The notes under the pieces are model-generated. The model was not told the DNA's origin and made no database searches. It saw only the letters and a list, made by a program, of their open reading frames with translations. Shown piece by piece: positions 1 to 6,489 of a DNA stretch of 9,998 bases (position 1 is its first letter; each line of letters begins with the position of its first letter). Position numbers and translations under genes: made by a program. Origin of the DNA: Gammaproteobacteria bacterium (GTDB taxonomy: Bacteria > Pseudomonadota > Gammaproteobacteria > Steroidobacterales > JACDCP01); NCBI GenBank assembly GCA_013817465.1, contig JACDCP010000100.1:1-9998 (forward strand). The letters run 5' to 3'.

Positions 1-1071
1 GCCTTCCTGATCGTCTTCTTCAACCCCGGGCTCCTGACCGGCGCGGGCCCGGAGGGCTCGTCGCGCGCGCACCGGCCGGCATCTTACGCCGAAGCCGTCG
101 CAGATAGCGCGCCGGCAGTGGTCAGCATCTATACCGAGCGTGTCGTCACCGAGCCGGACACCCGCTCGATTCTGGGCCTCGTCCCCGGATACTCGGCGCC
201 GCTGCTGAGGCGCGTCGAGCGCAGCCTGGGCTCCGGCGTGATCGTGCACAGCGAAGGCTACGTGCTGACGAACAATCATGTCGTGAGCGAAGCTGCGGGC
301 ATCCGCGTGCAGCTCGCCGACGGTCGCACCGTGGATCCGGCAGTCGTCGGCACCGACCGCGACACGGACCTCGCCGTGCTCAAGATCGAGCTCGAGGATC
401 TGCCCGTGATGCGGCTCGGCCGCTCGGATACGCTCGAGGTCGGCGACGTCGTGCTGGCGATCGGCAACTCCTTCGGCCTGAGCCAGACGGTGACCCAGGG
501 CATCGTCAGTGCCACGGGCCGCGGCCAGCTCGGCGTCAGCACTTTCGAGAACTTCATCCAGACAGACGCGGCAATCAACTTCGGCAACTCCGGCGGCGCG
601 CTCATCGATACGAGCGGCCGGATGGTCGGCGTCAATACGGCCACGTTGTCGGAACGGCTCCTGCCCGACGTGCCTGAAGGCATCGGCTTCGCGATTCCCG
701 TCAACCTCGCGGCCGGCGTCCTGAGGCAGATCATCGAGCAGGGCCGGGTGATACGCGGCTACCTGGGCGTGGCGCTGCGCGACGTCTCGCCGCAGCGGGC
801 ACAATCGCTCGGGCTGCAGGATGCAGACGGCATCGAAGTCGTCGGCATTGCAGCGGACAGCCCGGCCGCGCGCGCCGGCTTGCGCGTGGGCGATCTGATT
901 ACCCACATCGGTCCGCAGGCCGTCCGCTTCCGCCAGGATGCCCTGAGTCTGATCGCCGGCATGTCACCCGGAGAGACCCTCGCTCTCGAGGTATTGCGCG
1001 GAGGTCGCCAGCTCAACCTGGAAGCGGCGATCGAAGAACGGCCGACAGTCGGGAACCGCGCCGGTAACTAG
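1..1071 (+). CDS. degS: DegS/AlgW-type periplasmic serine protease with one PDZ domain (5' end cut off)
   Basis: Membrane-anchored trypsin-like protease of the HtrA family. DegS and AlgW sense misfolded outer-membrane proteins through the PDZ domain and cut the anti-sigma factor RseA/MucA to release sigma-E/AlgU. The frame is open from base 1, so the true start lies upstream. Counting in-window codons, residues 1-12 (AFLIVFFNPGLL) look like the end of an N-terminal membrane anchor. YAEAVADSAPAVVSIY (29-44) opens the protease domain. The triad is visible: His93 in TNNHVV, Asp123 in DTDLAVLK and Ser197 in GNSGGAL. A single PDZ domain starts near YLGV (254-257) and runs to about 345. One PDZ and about 356 visible residues fit DegS/AlgW rather than two-PDZ DegP. 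The residue before GNSGG is Phe, where I recall His in DegS and Pro in AlgW/DegP. The TAG stop overlaps a palindromic repeat. The neighbouring murA is convergent. Which of DegS or AlgW is the closer name is not decided here. Confidence 0.93.
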   Translation, partial: AFLIVFFNPGLLTGAGPEGSSRAHRPASYAEAVADSAPAVVSIYTERVVTEPDTRSILGLVPGYSAPLLRRVERSLGSGVIVHSEGYVLTNNHVVSEAAGIRVQLADGRTVDPAVVGTDRDTDLAVLKIELEDLPVMRLGRSDTLEVGDVVLAIGNSFGLSQTVTQGIVSATGRGQLGVSTFENFIQTDAAINFGNSGGALIDTSGRMVGVNTATLSERLLPDVPEGIGFAIPVNLAAGVLRQIIEQGRVIRGYLGVALRDVSPQRAQSLGLQDADGIEVVGIAADSPAARAGLRVGDLITHIGPQAVRFRQDALSLIAGMSPGETLALEVLRGGRQLNLEAAIEERPTVGNRAGN

Positions 1072-1083
1072 GTGCCGGGCACC
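1069..1083. repeat. REP-like palindrome, copy 1 (TAGGTGCCGGGCACC)
   Basis: GGTGCC and GGCACC pair around a single central G (1077), giving a perfect 13-base palindrome. Its first base is the last base of the protease stop codon. The 15-base string TAGGTGCCGGGCACC recurs with one change (TAGGTGTCGGGCACC) at 2521-2535 on the other side of murA, in the same orientation. The shape and extragenic position resemble REP elements mobilised in trans by RAYT transposases. That assignment is inference. Confidence 0.6.
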
Positions 1084-1132
1084 GGCATCTCTTTCATGAA
1101 CGGTAACAGGTACCTAAATTTCACGCCTTAAG

Positions 1133-1154
1133 AGGTGCCGGTGCCCCGGCACCT
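1133..1154. repeat. REP-like hairpin with GGTGCC/GGCACC stem
   Basis: AGGTGCCG (1133-1140) pairs perfectly with CGGCACCT (1147-1154) across a six-base loop. It has the same GGTGCC/GGCACC core as the palindrome at 1071-1083, so the two may be the ends of one small element. An 8-base palindrome AGGTACCT lies between them at 1108-1115. There is no T-run after the stem on either strand, so it is a weak candidate for an intrinsic terminator of the protease gene. Confidence 0.55.
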
Positions 1155-1161
1155 TAATCTG

Positions 1162-1243
1162 GAAAATGGGGACATTCCTGATTTTCCATTCGTCGCGGCC
1201 CGTTCTACCGCGAGAGACAAGAAAATCAGGAATGTCCCCTTTT
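1162..1243. repeat. Long nested inverted repeat next to the murA stop
   Basis: The left arm core GGGGACATTCCTGATTTTC (1168-1186) is the exact reverse complement of 1221-1239. With one bulged T at 1167 the pairing extends outward through AAAA (1163-1166) against TTTT (1240-1243). The 34-base interior holds a second stem, TCGCGG (1193-1198) with CCGCGA (1208-1213). The right arm ends at the murA stop codon, so a murA transcript would fold it immediately after the coding region. It could shield the 3' end or act as a terminator, though it lacks a clean GC stem plus U-tract. The sequence differs from the GGTGCC family next to it, which suggests a second mobile repeat type. Confidence 0.75.
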
Positions 1244-2502
1244 CAACCGCTCACGCGCTCGATGCGCGCGCCGAGAAGCTCGAGCTTCTCCTCGATGCAC
1301 TCGTAGCCCCGGTCGATGTGGTAGATGCGGCGGACCGTGGTGTCCCCTTCGGCGACGAGCCCCGCGAGCACGAGGCTGGCCGAGGCGCGCAGATCAGTGG
1401 CCATGACCGGCGCGCCGGTGAGGTGGTCGACACCCCGGATGACGGCAGTGTTGCCCTGGAGCCGGATGTTTGCGCCCATGCGCTGCAGCTCGAGAATGTG
1501 CATGAAGCGGTTCTCGAAGACTGTCTCGACGATGGTGCCGACGCCATCGGCGATGACATTCAAGGCAGCGAACTGCGCCTGCATGTCGGTCGGGAACGCG
1601 GGGTACGGGGCAGTGCGCACATCGACGGAGCGCGGCCGGCGCCCGCGCATGTCGAGCTCGATCCAGTCCTCGCCGATGACGATATCCGCGCCCGACGCGC
1701 GCAGCTTGATGAGGACGGCATCGAGATGCTCCGGCCGCACACCCTTGACGCGCACCAGACCGCTGGTGATCGCGCCCGCGACCAGATAAGTGCCGGCCTC
1801 GATACGATCGGGGAGCACCGCATAATCTGTGCCGTGCAGCGCCTCCACACCCGCGATTACGATGGTATCCGTCCCTGCGCCAGTCACGCCGGCGCCCATG
1901 GCGTTGAGGAATGCCGCCAGATCCACGACTTCCGGCTCGCGCGCCGCATTCTCGATGATGGTCTCCCCATCGGCGAGTGCCGCGGCCATCATCAGGTTCT
2001 CTGTGCCGGTTACAGTGACCGTGTCCAGCACCAGCCGCGCTCCGCGCAGGCGTTCGGCGCGCGCCTGGATGTATCCGTTCTCGACGTGGATGTCGGCGCC
2101 CAGCGCCTTCAGGCCCGCGACGTGCAGATCGACGGGCCGCGAGCCGATGGCGCAGCCGCCCGGCAGAGATACTTCGGCCTGGCCGAACCGGCTGAGCAGG
2201 GGACCGAGCACGAGGATTGAGGCGCGCATGGTGCGCACCAGTTCGTAGGGCGCGCGGCAATGACGCAGGGTCGTCGGATTGACCTCGATGCGCATGCGCT
2301 CGCCGATGGTGACCGCAGCGCCCATGTGCCCGAGCAGCTCGATGATGGTCGTCACATCGCGCAGGTGCGGCACATTGGCGATGGAGACCGGCCCGTTCGC
2401 CAGCAGGGTGGCGGCAAGTATCGGCAGGGTCGCGTTCTTGGCGCCGGAAATGCGCACCTCGCCCTCGAGCGGGGTGCCCCCGGTAATCTTCAGGCTATCC
2501 AC
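1243..2502 (-). CDS. murA: UDP-N-acetylglucosamine 1-carboxyvinyltransferase (MurA)
   Basis: MurA catalyses the first committed step of peptidoglycan synthesis in the cytoplasm, transferring enolpyruvate from PEP to UDP-GlcNAc. It is the target of fosfomycin. The 419-residue product is full length for the family. Key residues are all present: Lys22 and Asn23 in SGAKNA, the PEP-reactive Cys117 in LPGGCAIG (a Cys, so expected to be fosfomycin-sensitive), Asp306 in AFPTDMQAQF, and Arg398 in HIDRGYE. The start is GTG at 2500-2502, chosen because MDSLKITGG matches the usual MurA N-terminus. No clear Shine-Dalgarno precedes it. The gene lies 42 bases downstream of the BolA-family gene on the same strand and is probably co-transcribed with it, as ibaG-murA is in E. 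coli. Repeat elements sit just before its start and just after its stop. Confidence 0.98.
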   Translation of the reverse strand: MDSLKITGGTPLEGEVRISGAKNATLPILAATLLANGPVSIANVPHLRDVTTIIELLGHMGAAVTIGERMRIEVNPTTLRHCRAPYELVRTMRASILVLGPLLSRFGQAEVSLPGGCAIGSRPVDLHVAGLKALGADIHVENGYIQARAERLRGARLVLDTVTVTGTENLMMAAALADGETIIENAAREPEVVDLAAFLNAMGAGVTGAGTDTIVIAGVEALHGTDYAVLPDRIEAGTYLVAGAITSGLVRVKGVRPEHLDAVLIKLRASGADIVIGEDWIELDMRGRRPRSVDVRTAPYPAFPTDMQAQFAALNVIADGVGTIVETVFENRFMHILELQRMGANIRLQGNTAVIRGVDHLTGAPVMATDLRASASLVLAGLVAEGDTTVRRIYHIDRGYECIEEKLELLGARIERVSG

Positions 2503-2520
2503 GCTGCGTGCCGGCGAAGT

Positions 2521-2564
2521 TAGGTGTCGGGCACCTGGTCCGTTTTAGGGACCAGGTGCTCGGC
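2521..2564. repeat. REP-like hairpin, copy 2 (TAGGTGTCGGGCACC), in the bolA-murA junction
   Basis: TAGGTGTCGGGCACC (2521-2535) matches the copy at 1069-1083 in 14 of 15 bases. Here it is part of a larger hairpin: GCACCTGGTCC (2531-2541) pairs perfectly with GGACCAGGTGC (2549-2559), with a 7-base loop. Pairing continues outward to about 2526/2564 with two G-T wobbles. The stop codon of the upstream BolA-family gene lies in the loop and stem. In the bolA-murA mRNA this stem sits about 25 bases before the murA start, so it could affect message stability or murA translation. No U-tract follows, so it is unlikely to be a strong terminator. Confidence 0.7.
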
Positions 2565-2832
2565 CTTTCCCGGCATCTTTCGTGGCACCTTCCGGTTCGA
2601 TCACGCGCCATTCCTCCGGTGTGCAGGCGCGTATCGACAGCGCGTGGATTTCGCCGCCCATGCGGGCACCGAGCGCCGCGTACACCATCTGATGTCGCTG
2701 CAGGGGACGTTTGCCGGCGAAGCCCGGAGAGATCACGACGGCCTCGAAGTGCGTGCCATCATCGCTCCTGACGATCGCCCTGGTCCCCTTCAGGGCCGCT
2801 TCGATGAGGCGCGCGATATCGTTGCTGTGCAT
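2545..2832 (-). CDS. ibaG: BolA-family protein, IbaG-like
   Basis: Small cytoplasmic BolA-fold protein. Family members bind monothiol glutaredoxins and Fe-S clusters; IbaG is the E. coli member encoded just upstream of murA, as here. The 95-residue product shows the family pattern: DGTHFEAVVISPGF near residues 25-38, a basic stretch KRPLQRHQMVYAAL (41-54), and EIHALSIRACTPEEW (61-75) with the conserved His63. The start ATG at 2830-2832 has an AGGA-type Shine-Dalgarno upstream (CAGGAACGCCCC before ATG). The longer open frame upstream would run through kdsD on the other strand and is not used. Residues 76-95 form a tail not typical of the family. The last five or six (GRAPGP) and the TAA stop are encoded by the REP-like hairpin, suggesting a repeat insertion rewrote the 3' end. 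IbaG rather than BolA proper is inferred from context and similarity. Confidence 0.88.
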   Translation of the reverse strand: MHSNDIARLIEAALKGTRAIVRSDDGTHFEAVVISPGFAGKRPLQRHQMVYAALGARMGGEIHALSIRACTPEEWRVIEPEGATKDAGKGRAPGP

Positions 2833-2982
2833 GGGGCGTTCCTGATCCGATCGGGGCTGTGTATCATGGCCGGTCAATTCGTTGCAGCACCGGGCCGGCG
2901 GCTGCCGGGCATATTCTACATGGCGAACGGTCGAGTCCTTCGCGATCATCAGCCGCCTCGCCTTGCCGGTGCACCCTGAATC
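2833..2982. promoter_or_regulatory. Divergent intergenic region between the BolA-family gene and kdsD
   Basis: This 150-base gap separates two divergently transcribed units, so promoters for both are expected here. I see no strong sigma-70 pair. On the minus strand there is a TTGACC -35-like box (plus-strand GGTCAA, 2872-2877) without a good -10 at the right distance. On the plus strand TATTCT (2912-2917) could be a -10, but TTGCAG (2882-2887) lies 24 bases away, which is too far. An 8-base palindrome CCGATCGG lies at 2847-2854. The region is where promoters should be. The exact sites are not supported. Confidence 0.4.
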
Positions 2983-3963
2983 ATGAGCGACTTCTCGCCC
3001 GACAAGCTTCTCGCGCAGGGCCGTCGCGTCCTCAGCGTAGAGGCGGACGCGATCCGCAATCTGGCGCCCCGGCTCGGCTCGGAATTTGTCGAGGCCTGCC
3101 GGCTGTGCCTCGCCTGCCGCGGCCGCATCGTCGTGACCGGCATGGGCAAGTCCGGGCACGTCGGCGGCAAGATCGCCGCCACGCTCGCCAGTACGGGCAG
3201 CCCGGCGTTTTTCGTGCATCCCGGCGAGGCCAGCCACGGCGACATGGGCATGATCATCGGTGACGACGTCGTGCTCGCGGTGTCCAATTCCGGTGACACG
3301 GTCGAGATCGTCACGCTGCTGCCCCTCATCAAGCGCCTTGGCGTGCCGCTCATTACGCTGACCGGCAAATCCGGTTCGGTGCTCGCGCGTGCGGCGACAG
3401 TCAACATCGATGTCAGCGTCAGTGAGGAAGCCTGCCCGCTCAATCTGGCACCGACAGCGAGCACGACAGCGGCGCTGGCAATGGGCGACGCGCTATCGAT
3501 CGCGCTGCTGGAAAGCCGCGGTTTCACGATCGAGGACTTCGCGCGCTCGCATCCAGGCGGAATGCTCGGGCGCCGCCTGTTGCTCAAGGTCGAGGATGTG
3601 ATGCATACAGGCGAGGAAATACCCTGTGTGGACGCCGACATCCCGGTGGGCGCAGGCCTCGTCGAAATGAGCCGCAAGGGGCTGGGCATGACGGCGGTAG
3701 TGGACAATCGTGGCCGGCTGCTCGGCATCTTCACCGATGGCGACTTGCGGCGGGCGCTCGATCACCAGCTCGACGTGCACCGTACGCACATGCGCGATGT
3801 AATGACCCGCGACTGCAAGACGATCGGCCCGCAGGAACTCGCCGCGGAGGCGGTGCACCTCATGGATACCCACAAGATCACCCAGCTCCTCGTGACAGGA
3901 CCGGATCGCGAGCTTGTCGGCGCGCTCAACGTGCACGATCTCTTCCGCGCGGGAGTCATGTAG
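2983..3963 (+). CDS. kdsD: D-arabinose 5-phosphate isomerase (KdsD)
   Basis: Converts ribulose 5-phosphate to arabinose 5-phosphate, the first dedicated step to Kdo, an inner-core sugar of LPS. The 326-residue product has an N-terminal SIS domain (about 35-180) and two CBS domains (about 205-326), the standard layout and length. Residues matching the E. coli active-site set are in place: Lys56 in GMGKSGHVG, Glu108 in SNSGDTVE, Glu149 in SEEACPLN and His190 in RSHPGGMLG. The ATG gives the family-typical N-terminus. The Shine-Dalgarno is weak. It is the first gene of a five-gene run, and its TAG stop is one base before the kdsC start. The partner genes kdsA and kdsB are not in the window. Confidence 0.96.
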   Translation: MSDFSPDKLLAQGRRVLSVEADAIRNLAPRLGSEFVEACRLCLACRGRIVVTGMGKSGHVGGKIAATLASTGSPAFFVHPGEASHGDMGMIIGDDVVLAVSNSGDTVEIVTLLPLIKRLGVPLITLTGKSGSVLARAATVNIDVSVSEEACPLNLAPTASTTAALAMGDALSIALLESRGFTIEDFARSHPGGMLGRRLLLKVEDVMHTGEEIPCVDADIPVGAGLVEMSRKGLGMTAVVDNRGRLLGIFTDGDLRRALDHQLDVHRTHMRDVMTRDCKTIGPQELAAEAVHLMDTHKITQLLVTGPDRELVGALNVHDLFRAGVM

Positions 3964-3964
3964 C

Positions 3965-4468
3965 GTGGCTTCACTCGAAGAGCGCGCGGCGGGTATCCGT
4001 CTGGTCGTGTTCGACATCGATGGCGTCTTCACGGACGGCCGGCTGAGCTTTGGCGCCGATGGCAGCGAGGTCAAGACTTTCTTTGTGCGCGATGGGTATG
4101 GCGTCAAGGCTCTGCGCTCCGCCGGCATCGAGGTCGCTGTCATTTCCGGCCGCCGCTCGGAGACGGTCTCACGACGCATGCGGGAGCTCGGCGTAGCGCA
4201 CGTCTTCCAGGGCGATGACGACAAGCTGCCGATTTATTCCGCGCTCATCGACAAGCTCGGACTTGCTCGCGAGCAGGTTGCGTATGTGGGCGACGATGTG
4301 CCGGATCTGCCGGTGCTGCGACAAGCAGGCCTGCCGATAGCGGTGGCGGACGCGCACCCCGATCTTCAGCACGCGGTCGCCTGGACGACACCCTCGCGGG
4401 GCGGCCGTGGCGCGGTGCGCGACGTGTGCGATCTGTTGTTACAGGCGCGTGCCGGGGCAACACGTTGA
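3965..4468 (+). CDS. kdsC: 3-deoxy-D-manno-octulosonate 8-phosphate phosphatase (KdsC)
   Basis: HAD-superfamily phosphatase (C0 type, no large cap, usually tetrameric) that removes phosphate from Kdo-8-phosphate. The 167-residue product carries all four HAD motifs: DIDGVFTDG with Asp17 and Asp19, the Ser61 motif ISGRR, Lys87 in GDDDK, and GDDVPDL with Asp110 and Asp111. I chose the GTG at 3965 because GGGAG (3950-3954) sits nine bases before it and it follows the kdsD stop by one base. An in-frame ATG at 3914 would overlap kdsD by 50 bases and add a non-family N-terminus. The last four bases overlap the start of lptC (TTGA). Confidence 0.95.
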   Translation: MASLEERAAGIRLVVFDIDGVFTDGRLSFGADGSEVKTFFVRDGYGVKALRSAGIEVAVISGRRSETVSRRMRELGVAHVFQGDDDKLPIYSALIDKLGLAREQVAYVGDDVPDLPVLRQAGLPIAVADAHPDLQHAVAWTTPSRGGRGAVRDVCDLLLQARAGATR

Positions 4469-5019
4469 CCTGGCAAGGCCTGGCTCTGGTCGCTGTGCTG
4501 CTCGGTGCCGTGATCGCAAGCTGGCTGGTTGGCGACGGGCGGGGCGCGGAACCGTTCGGCGCCGCACCCCGCCCCGTGCCGGATGCCGGCTATTACTTCG
4601 AGGACGTCAGCTTCCTCGAGACCGGGACGAATGGCGCGGTGATTTACGAGGTGGCTGCGGAAACGGCCGTACAGTCACCTGCGGATCAGGGCGTGGCATT
4701 GCGTCAGGTGCATCTGGACTACAATGCCAGCGGCGAAGGACCGTGGGTGCTCGACGCCGAGCGGGGCCGCATTCCGCAAGACCGCAACCTCATCGAGCTG
4801 TCGGGCGGCGTCACCCTCAGCAGCGAGCAGGGCGAAGCGCCGACCGTAGTCGAGACAGAATCGTTGATCGTCGATCCCGAGCGGCAACTCGCGACGACAA
4901 CGGATGAAGTTCGCATCCGGGTCGGCCCCCATACCGTGACCGGCACCGGCATGCAGGCGCGGCTCGACGTTCAGCAGCTCGAGCTGGAATCGGGCGTGCG
5001 CGGCCGTTTCGTTCCGTGA
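4465..5019 (+). CDS. lptC: LPS export protein LptC, inner-membrane bitopic subunit
   Basis: LptC is anchored in the inner membrane by one helix and passes LPS from the LptB2FG transporter to periplasmic LptA. With the TTG start the product is 184 residues: a short cytoplasmic tip, one hydrophobic segment (about residues 4-22, GLALVAVLLGAVIASWLVG), then a beta-rich periplasmic domain. That domain has YYFEDVSF, LDAERGRI, LIELSGGVTL and HTVTGTGMQARLD, the beta-strand repeats of the LptC/LptA jellyroll. The TTG at 4465 is chosen because it gives a four-base overlap with the kdsC stop, like the next two junctions. An in-frame GTG at 4426 would add 13 residues and overlap kdsC by 43 bases. It is possible but less likely. 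LptC sequences diverge widely, so the call rests on topology plus context. Confidence 0.92.
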   Translation: MTWQGLALVAVLLGAVIASWLVGDGRGAEPFGAAPRPVPDAGYYFEDVSFLETGTNGAVIYEVAAETAVQSPADQGVALRQVHLDYNASGEGPWVLDAERGRIPQDRNLIELSGGVTLSSEQGEAPTVVETESLIVDPERQLATTTDEVRIRVGPHTVTGTGMQARLDVQQLELESGVRGRFVP

Positions 5020-5642
5020 GCTTATGCTCTGGCCGATCGTTGATCGCGGCGTGCCTCGTGGCCGCAGCATCCGCCGGGTCGGCGCGCGCCCAGCTCCCCC
5101 CGAATCCCTTGCCGATCTCCCTGGAGGCCCGCTCTTCGGACTTCGATCGCAAGAACGACCGCCTCGTCTTCCGCGACGTGACCATCCAACAGGGCGAGCT
5201 CAGCATCCGTGCCGACCTGGCGGAGGCGACCCGCCTCGATTTCGAAAACAGCCGGTGGGTCTTTACCGGCGACGTGCGCATAGATTTCGACGAAGCCACT
5301 GTCGAATCGGAGTCGGCTACCCTGCAGTTCGAAGGCCATCAGCTCCGCCATGCGGAGATCGTCGGCGAGCCTGCGCAATTCGCCCAGAAGGTGCGCGAGG
5401 ACGGCGTGCAGGCCATGGGCGAGGCGCACCGGCTCGAATATGACTTCGAAAGCGGCATCGTGACGCTCTCCGAGAACGCGCATCTTAGCGAGGGCGCGAA
5501 CGATATTACCGGCGACTGGTTGCGTTACGACATGCGCGAGGAGCGCATCGTGGCGGGATCGGACGAAGAAAGCGACCGGGTGCAGATCATCATCACCCCG
5601 CCCCGGGAGGACTCCGCGAAAGACGCCGGGCAGGAGCGATGA
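5016..5642 (+). CDS. lptA: LPS transport periplasmic protein LptA
   Basis: LptA polymerises or bridges between LptC and LptD to carry LPS across the periplasm. The 208-residue product begins with a signal peptide: hydrophobic core SLIAACLVAAASAG, with likely cleavage after SARA (residue 25) before QLPPNP. An OstA/LptA beta-jellyroll follows, with strands such as RLVFRDVTIQQGELSIRADLA, WVFTGDVRIDF, ATVESESATLQF and ANDITGDWLRYD. The acidic C-terminal tail (RIVAGSDEESDRVQIIITPPRED) is as in many LptA proteins. The start is GTG at 5016, overlapping the lptC stop as GTGA. The end overlaps lptB as ATGA. No separate Shine-Dalgarno is obvious, consistent with translational coupling. Confidence 0.95.
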   Translation: MSLCSGRSLIAACLVAAASAGSARAQLPPNPLPISLEARSSDFDRKNDRLVFRDVTIQQGELSIRADLAEATRLDFENSRWVFTGDVRIDFDEATVESESATLQFEGHQLRHAEIVGEPAQFAQKVREDGVQAMGEAHRLEYDFESGIVTLSENAHLSEGANDITGDWLRYDMREERIVAGSDEESDRVQIIITPPREDSAKDAGQER

Positions 5643-6364
5643 GCACGCTGAGCGCGCAGGGCATCTCGAAACGCTACAAGTCCCGCCAGGTCGTTAAGGA
5701 TATTTCGTTCGAGATCACCAGCGGCGAGGTCGTCGGGCTGCTCGGGCCGAACGGCGCGGGGAAGACTACGGCGTTCTACATGATCGTCGGCCTCATCGGC
5801 TGCGACGAAGGCAGCATCCGGCTCGACGGCCGCGACCTCACCGCCCTGCCGATGCACAAGCGCGCGCGCCTGGGCCTGGGCTACCTGCCTCAGGAAGCCT
5901 CAGTGTTCCGCAAGCTGACCGTGGCGGACAACATCATGGCCATTCTCGAGACGCGGTCCGAGCTCGACCGCGCGCGCCGCGAGGGCATACTCGAGGCGCT
6001 CATGGAAGAGCTGCACATCGCTACGCTGCGCAACAGTCTGGGCTTGAGCCTGTCCGGCGGCGAGCGACGCCGCGTGGAGATCGCGCGGGCGCTGGCCGCG
6101 GAGCCGCGCTTCATTCTGCTCGACGAGCCTTTCGCCGGCGTGGACCCGATCTCCGTGCTCGATATCCAGCGCATCATCGCTCACCTGACGGAACGGGAGA
6201 TCGGCGTGTTGATCACAGACCACAACGTCCGCGAAACCCTCGGCATCTGCGGGCGCGCCTACATCCTGAACGATGGCGCAATTATCGCGGCCGGCACGCC
6301 GGAGGGCATTCTCGCCAACCGCCACGTGCGCAAGGTCTACCTCGGGGAAGATTTCCGCCTGTAG
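5639..6364 (+). CDS. lptB: LPS export ABC transporter ATPase LptB
   Basis: Cytoplasmic ATPase of the LptB2FG transporter that extracts LPS from the inner membrane. The 241-residue product has the same length as E. coli LptB, and its motifs fall at the same positions as far as I recall: Walker A GPNGAGKTT (36-44, Lys42), Q-loop Gln85 in YLPQEAS, signature LSGGERRR (138-145), Walker B FILLDEP with Glu163, and the switch His195 in TDHNVRE. The Q-loop region PQEASVFRKLTV is typical of LptB. The ATG overlaps the lptA stop. The permease genes lptF and lptG are not in the window, which is usual. The operon likely ends here, with rpoN following after 163 bases. Confidence 0.98.
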   Translation: MSTLSAQGISKRYKSRQVVKDISFEITSGEVVGLLGPNGAGKTTAFYMIVGLIGCDEGSIRLDGRDLTALPMHKRARLGLGYLPQEASVFRKLTVADNIMAILETRSELDRARREGILEALMEELHIATLRNSLGLSLSGGERRRVEIARALAAEPRFILLDEPFAGVDPISVLDIQRIIAHLTEREIGVLITDHNVRETLGICGRAYILNDGAIIAAGTPEGILANRHVRKVYLGEDFRL

Positions 6365-6410
6365 AAATGGCCGGAAGTCGCTACCCGGTCACAGCCTCCG
6401 GTTCCAGAAG

Positions 6411-6419
6411 TGCTAATAT
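6411..6419 (+). promoter_or_regulatory. Candidate extended -10 promoter for rpoN
   Basis: TGCTAATAT reads as an extended -10 element (TG, one base, TAATAT at 6414-6419). It is in the 163-base gap between lptB and rpoN, about 110 bases before the rpoN ATG. No good -35 lies 16-18 bases upstream, which extended -10 promoters tolerate. The local dip in GC content supports it. If real, it gives rpoN its own transcript independent of the lpt operon. Confidence 0.4.
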
Positions 6420-6489
6420 CGCACCTGTGCCTTTTCCCGAGCTCACGCCTGGACGCAGCAGGATGCTGAAAAGCCGTCGCGGGGCACGC

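Noticed and set aside
1135..2220. 361-codon open frame on the plus strand, antisense to murA
   Set aside because: It lies entirely over murA and the repeats, encodes a D/A/R-rich product with no recognisable domain, and is the usual shadow frame of a GC-rich gene. MurA on the other strand is unambiguous.
1394..2260. 288-codon minus-strand frame inside murA
   Set aside because: Out of frame with MurA and very rich in Arg, Ala, Gly and His, as expected of a GC-driven shadow.
2833..3237. Long N-terminal extension of the BolA-family frame
   Set aside because: The extension runs antisense through the kdsD start and intergenic region. The ATG at 2832 has a Shine-Dalgarno and gives the family-typical N-terminus.
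3914..3964. Upstream ATG start for kdsC
   Set aside because: It overlaps kdsD by 50 bases and adds a non-family N-terminus. The GTG at 3965 has a well-placed GGGAG.
4426..4464. GTG start for lptC at 4426
   Set aside because: It would overlap kdsC by 43 bases and add 13 residues before the membrane helix. The TTG at 4465 gives the same four-base overlap seen at the next two junctions. Not fully excluded.
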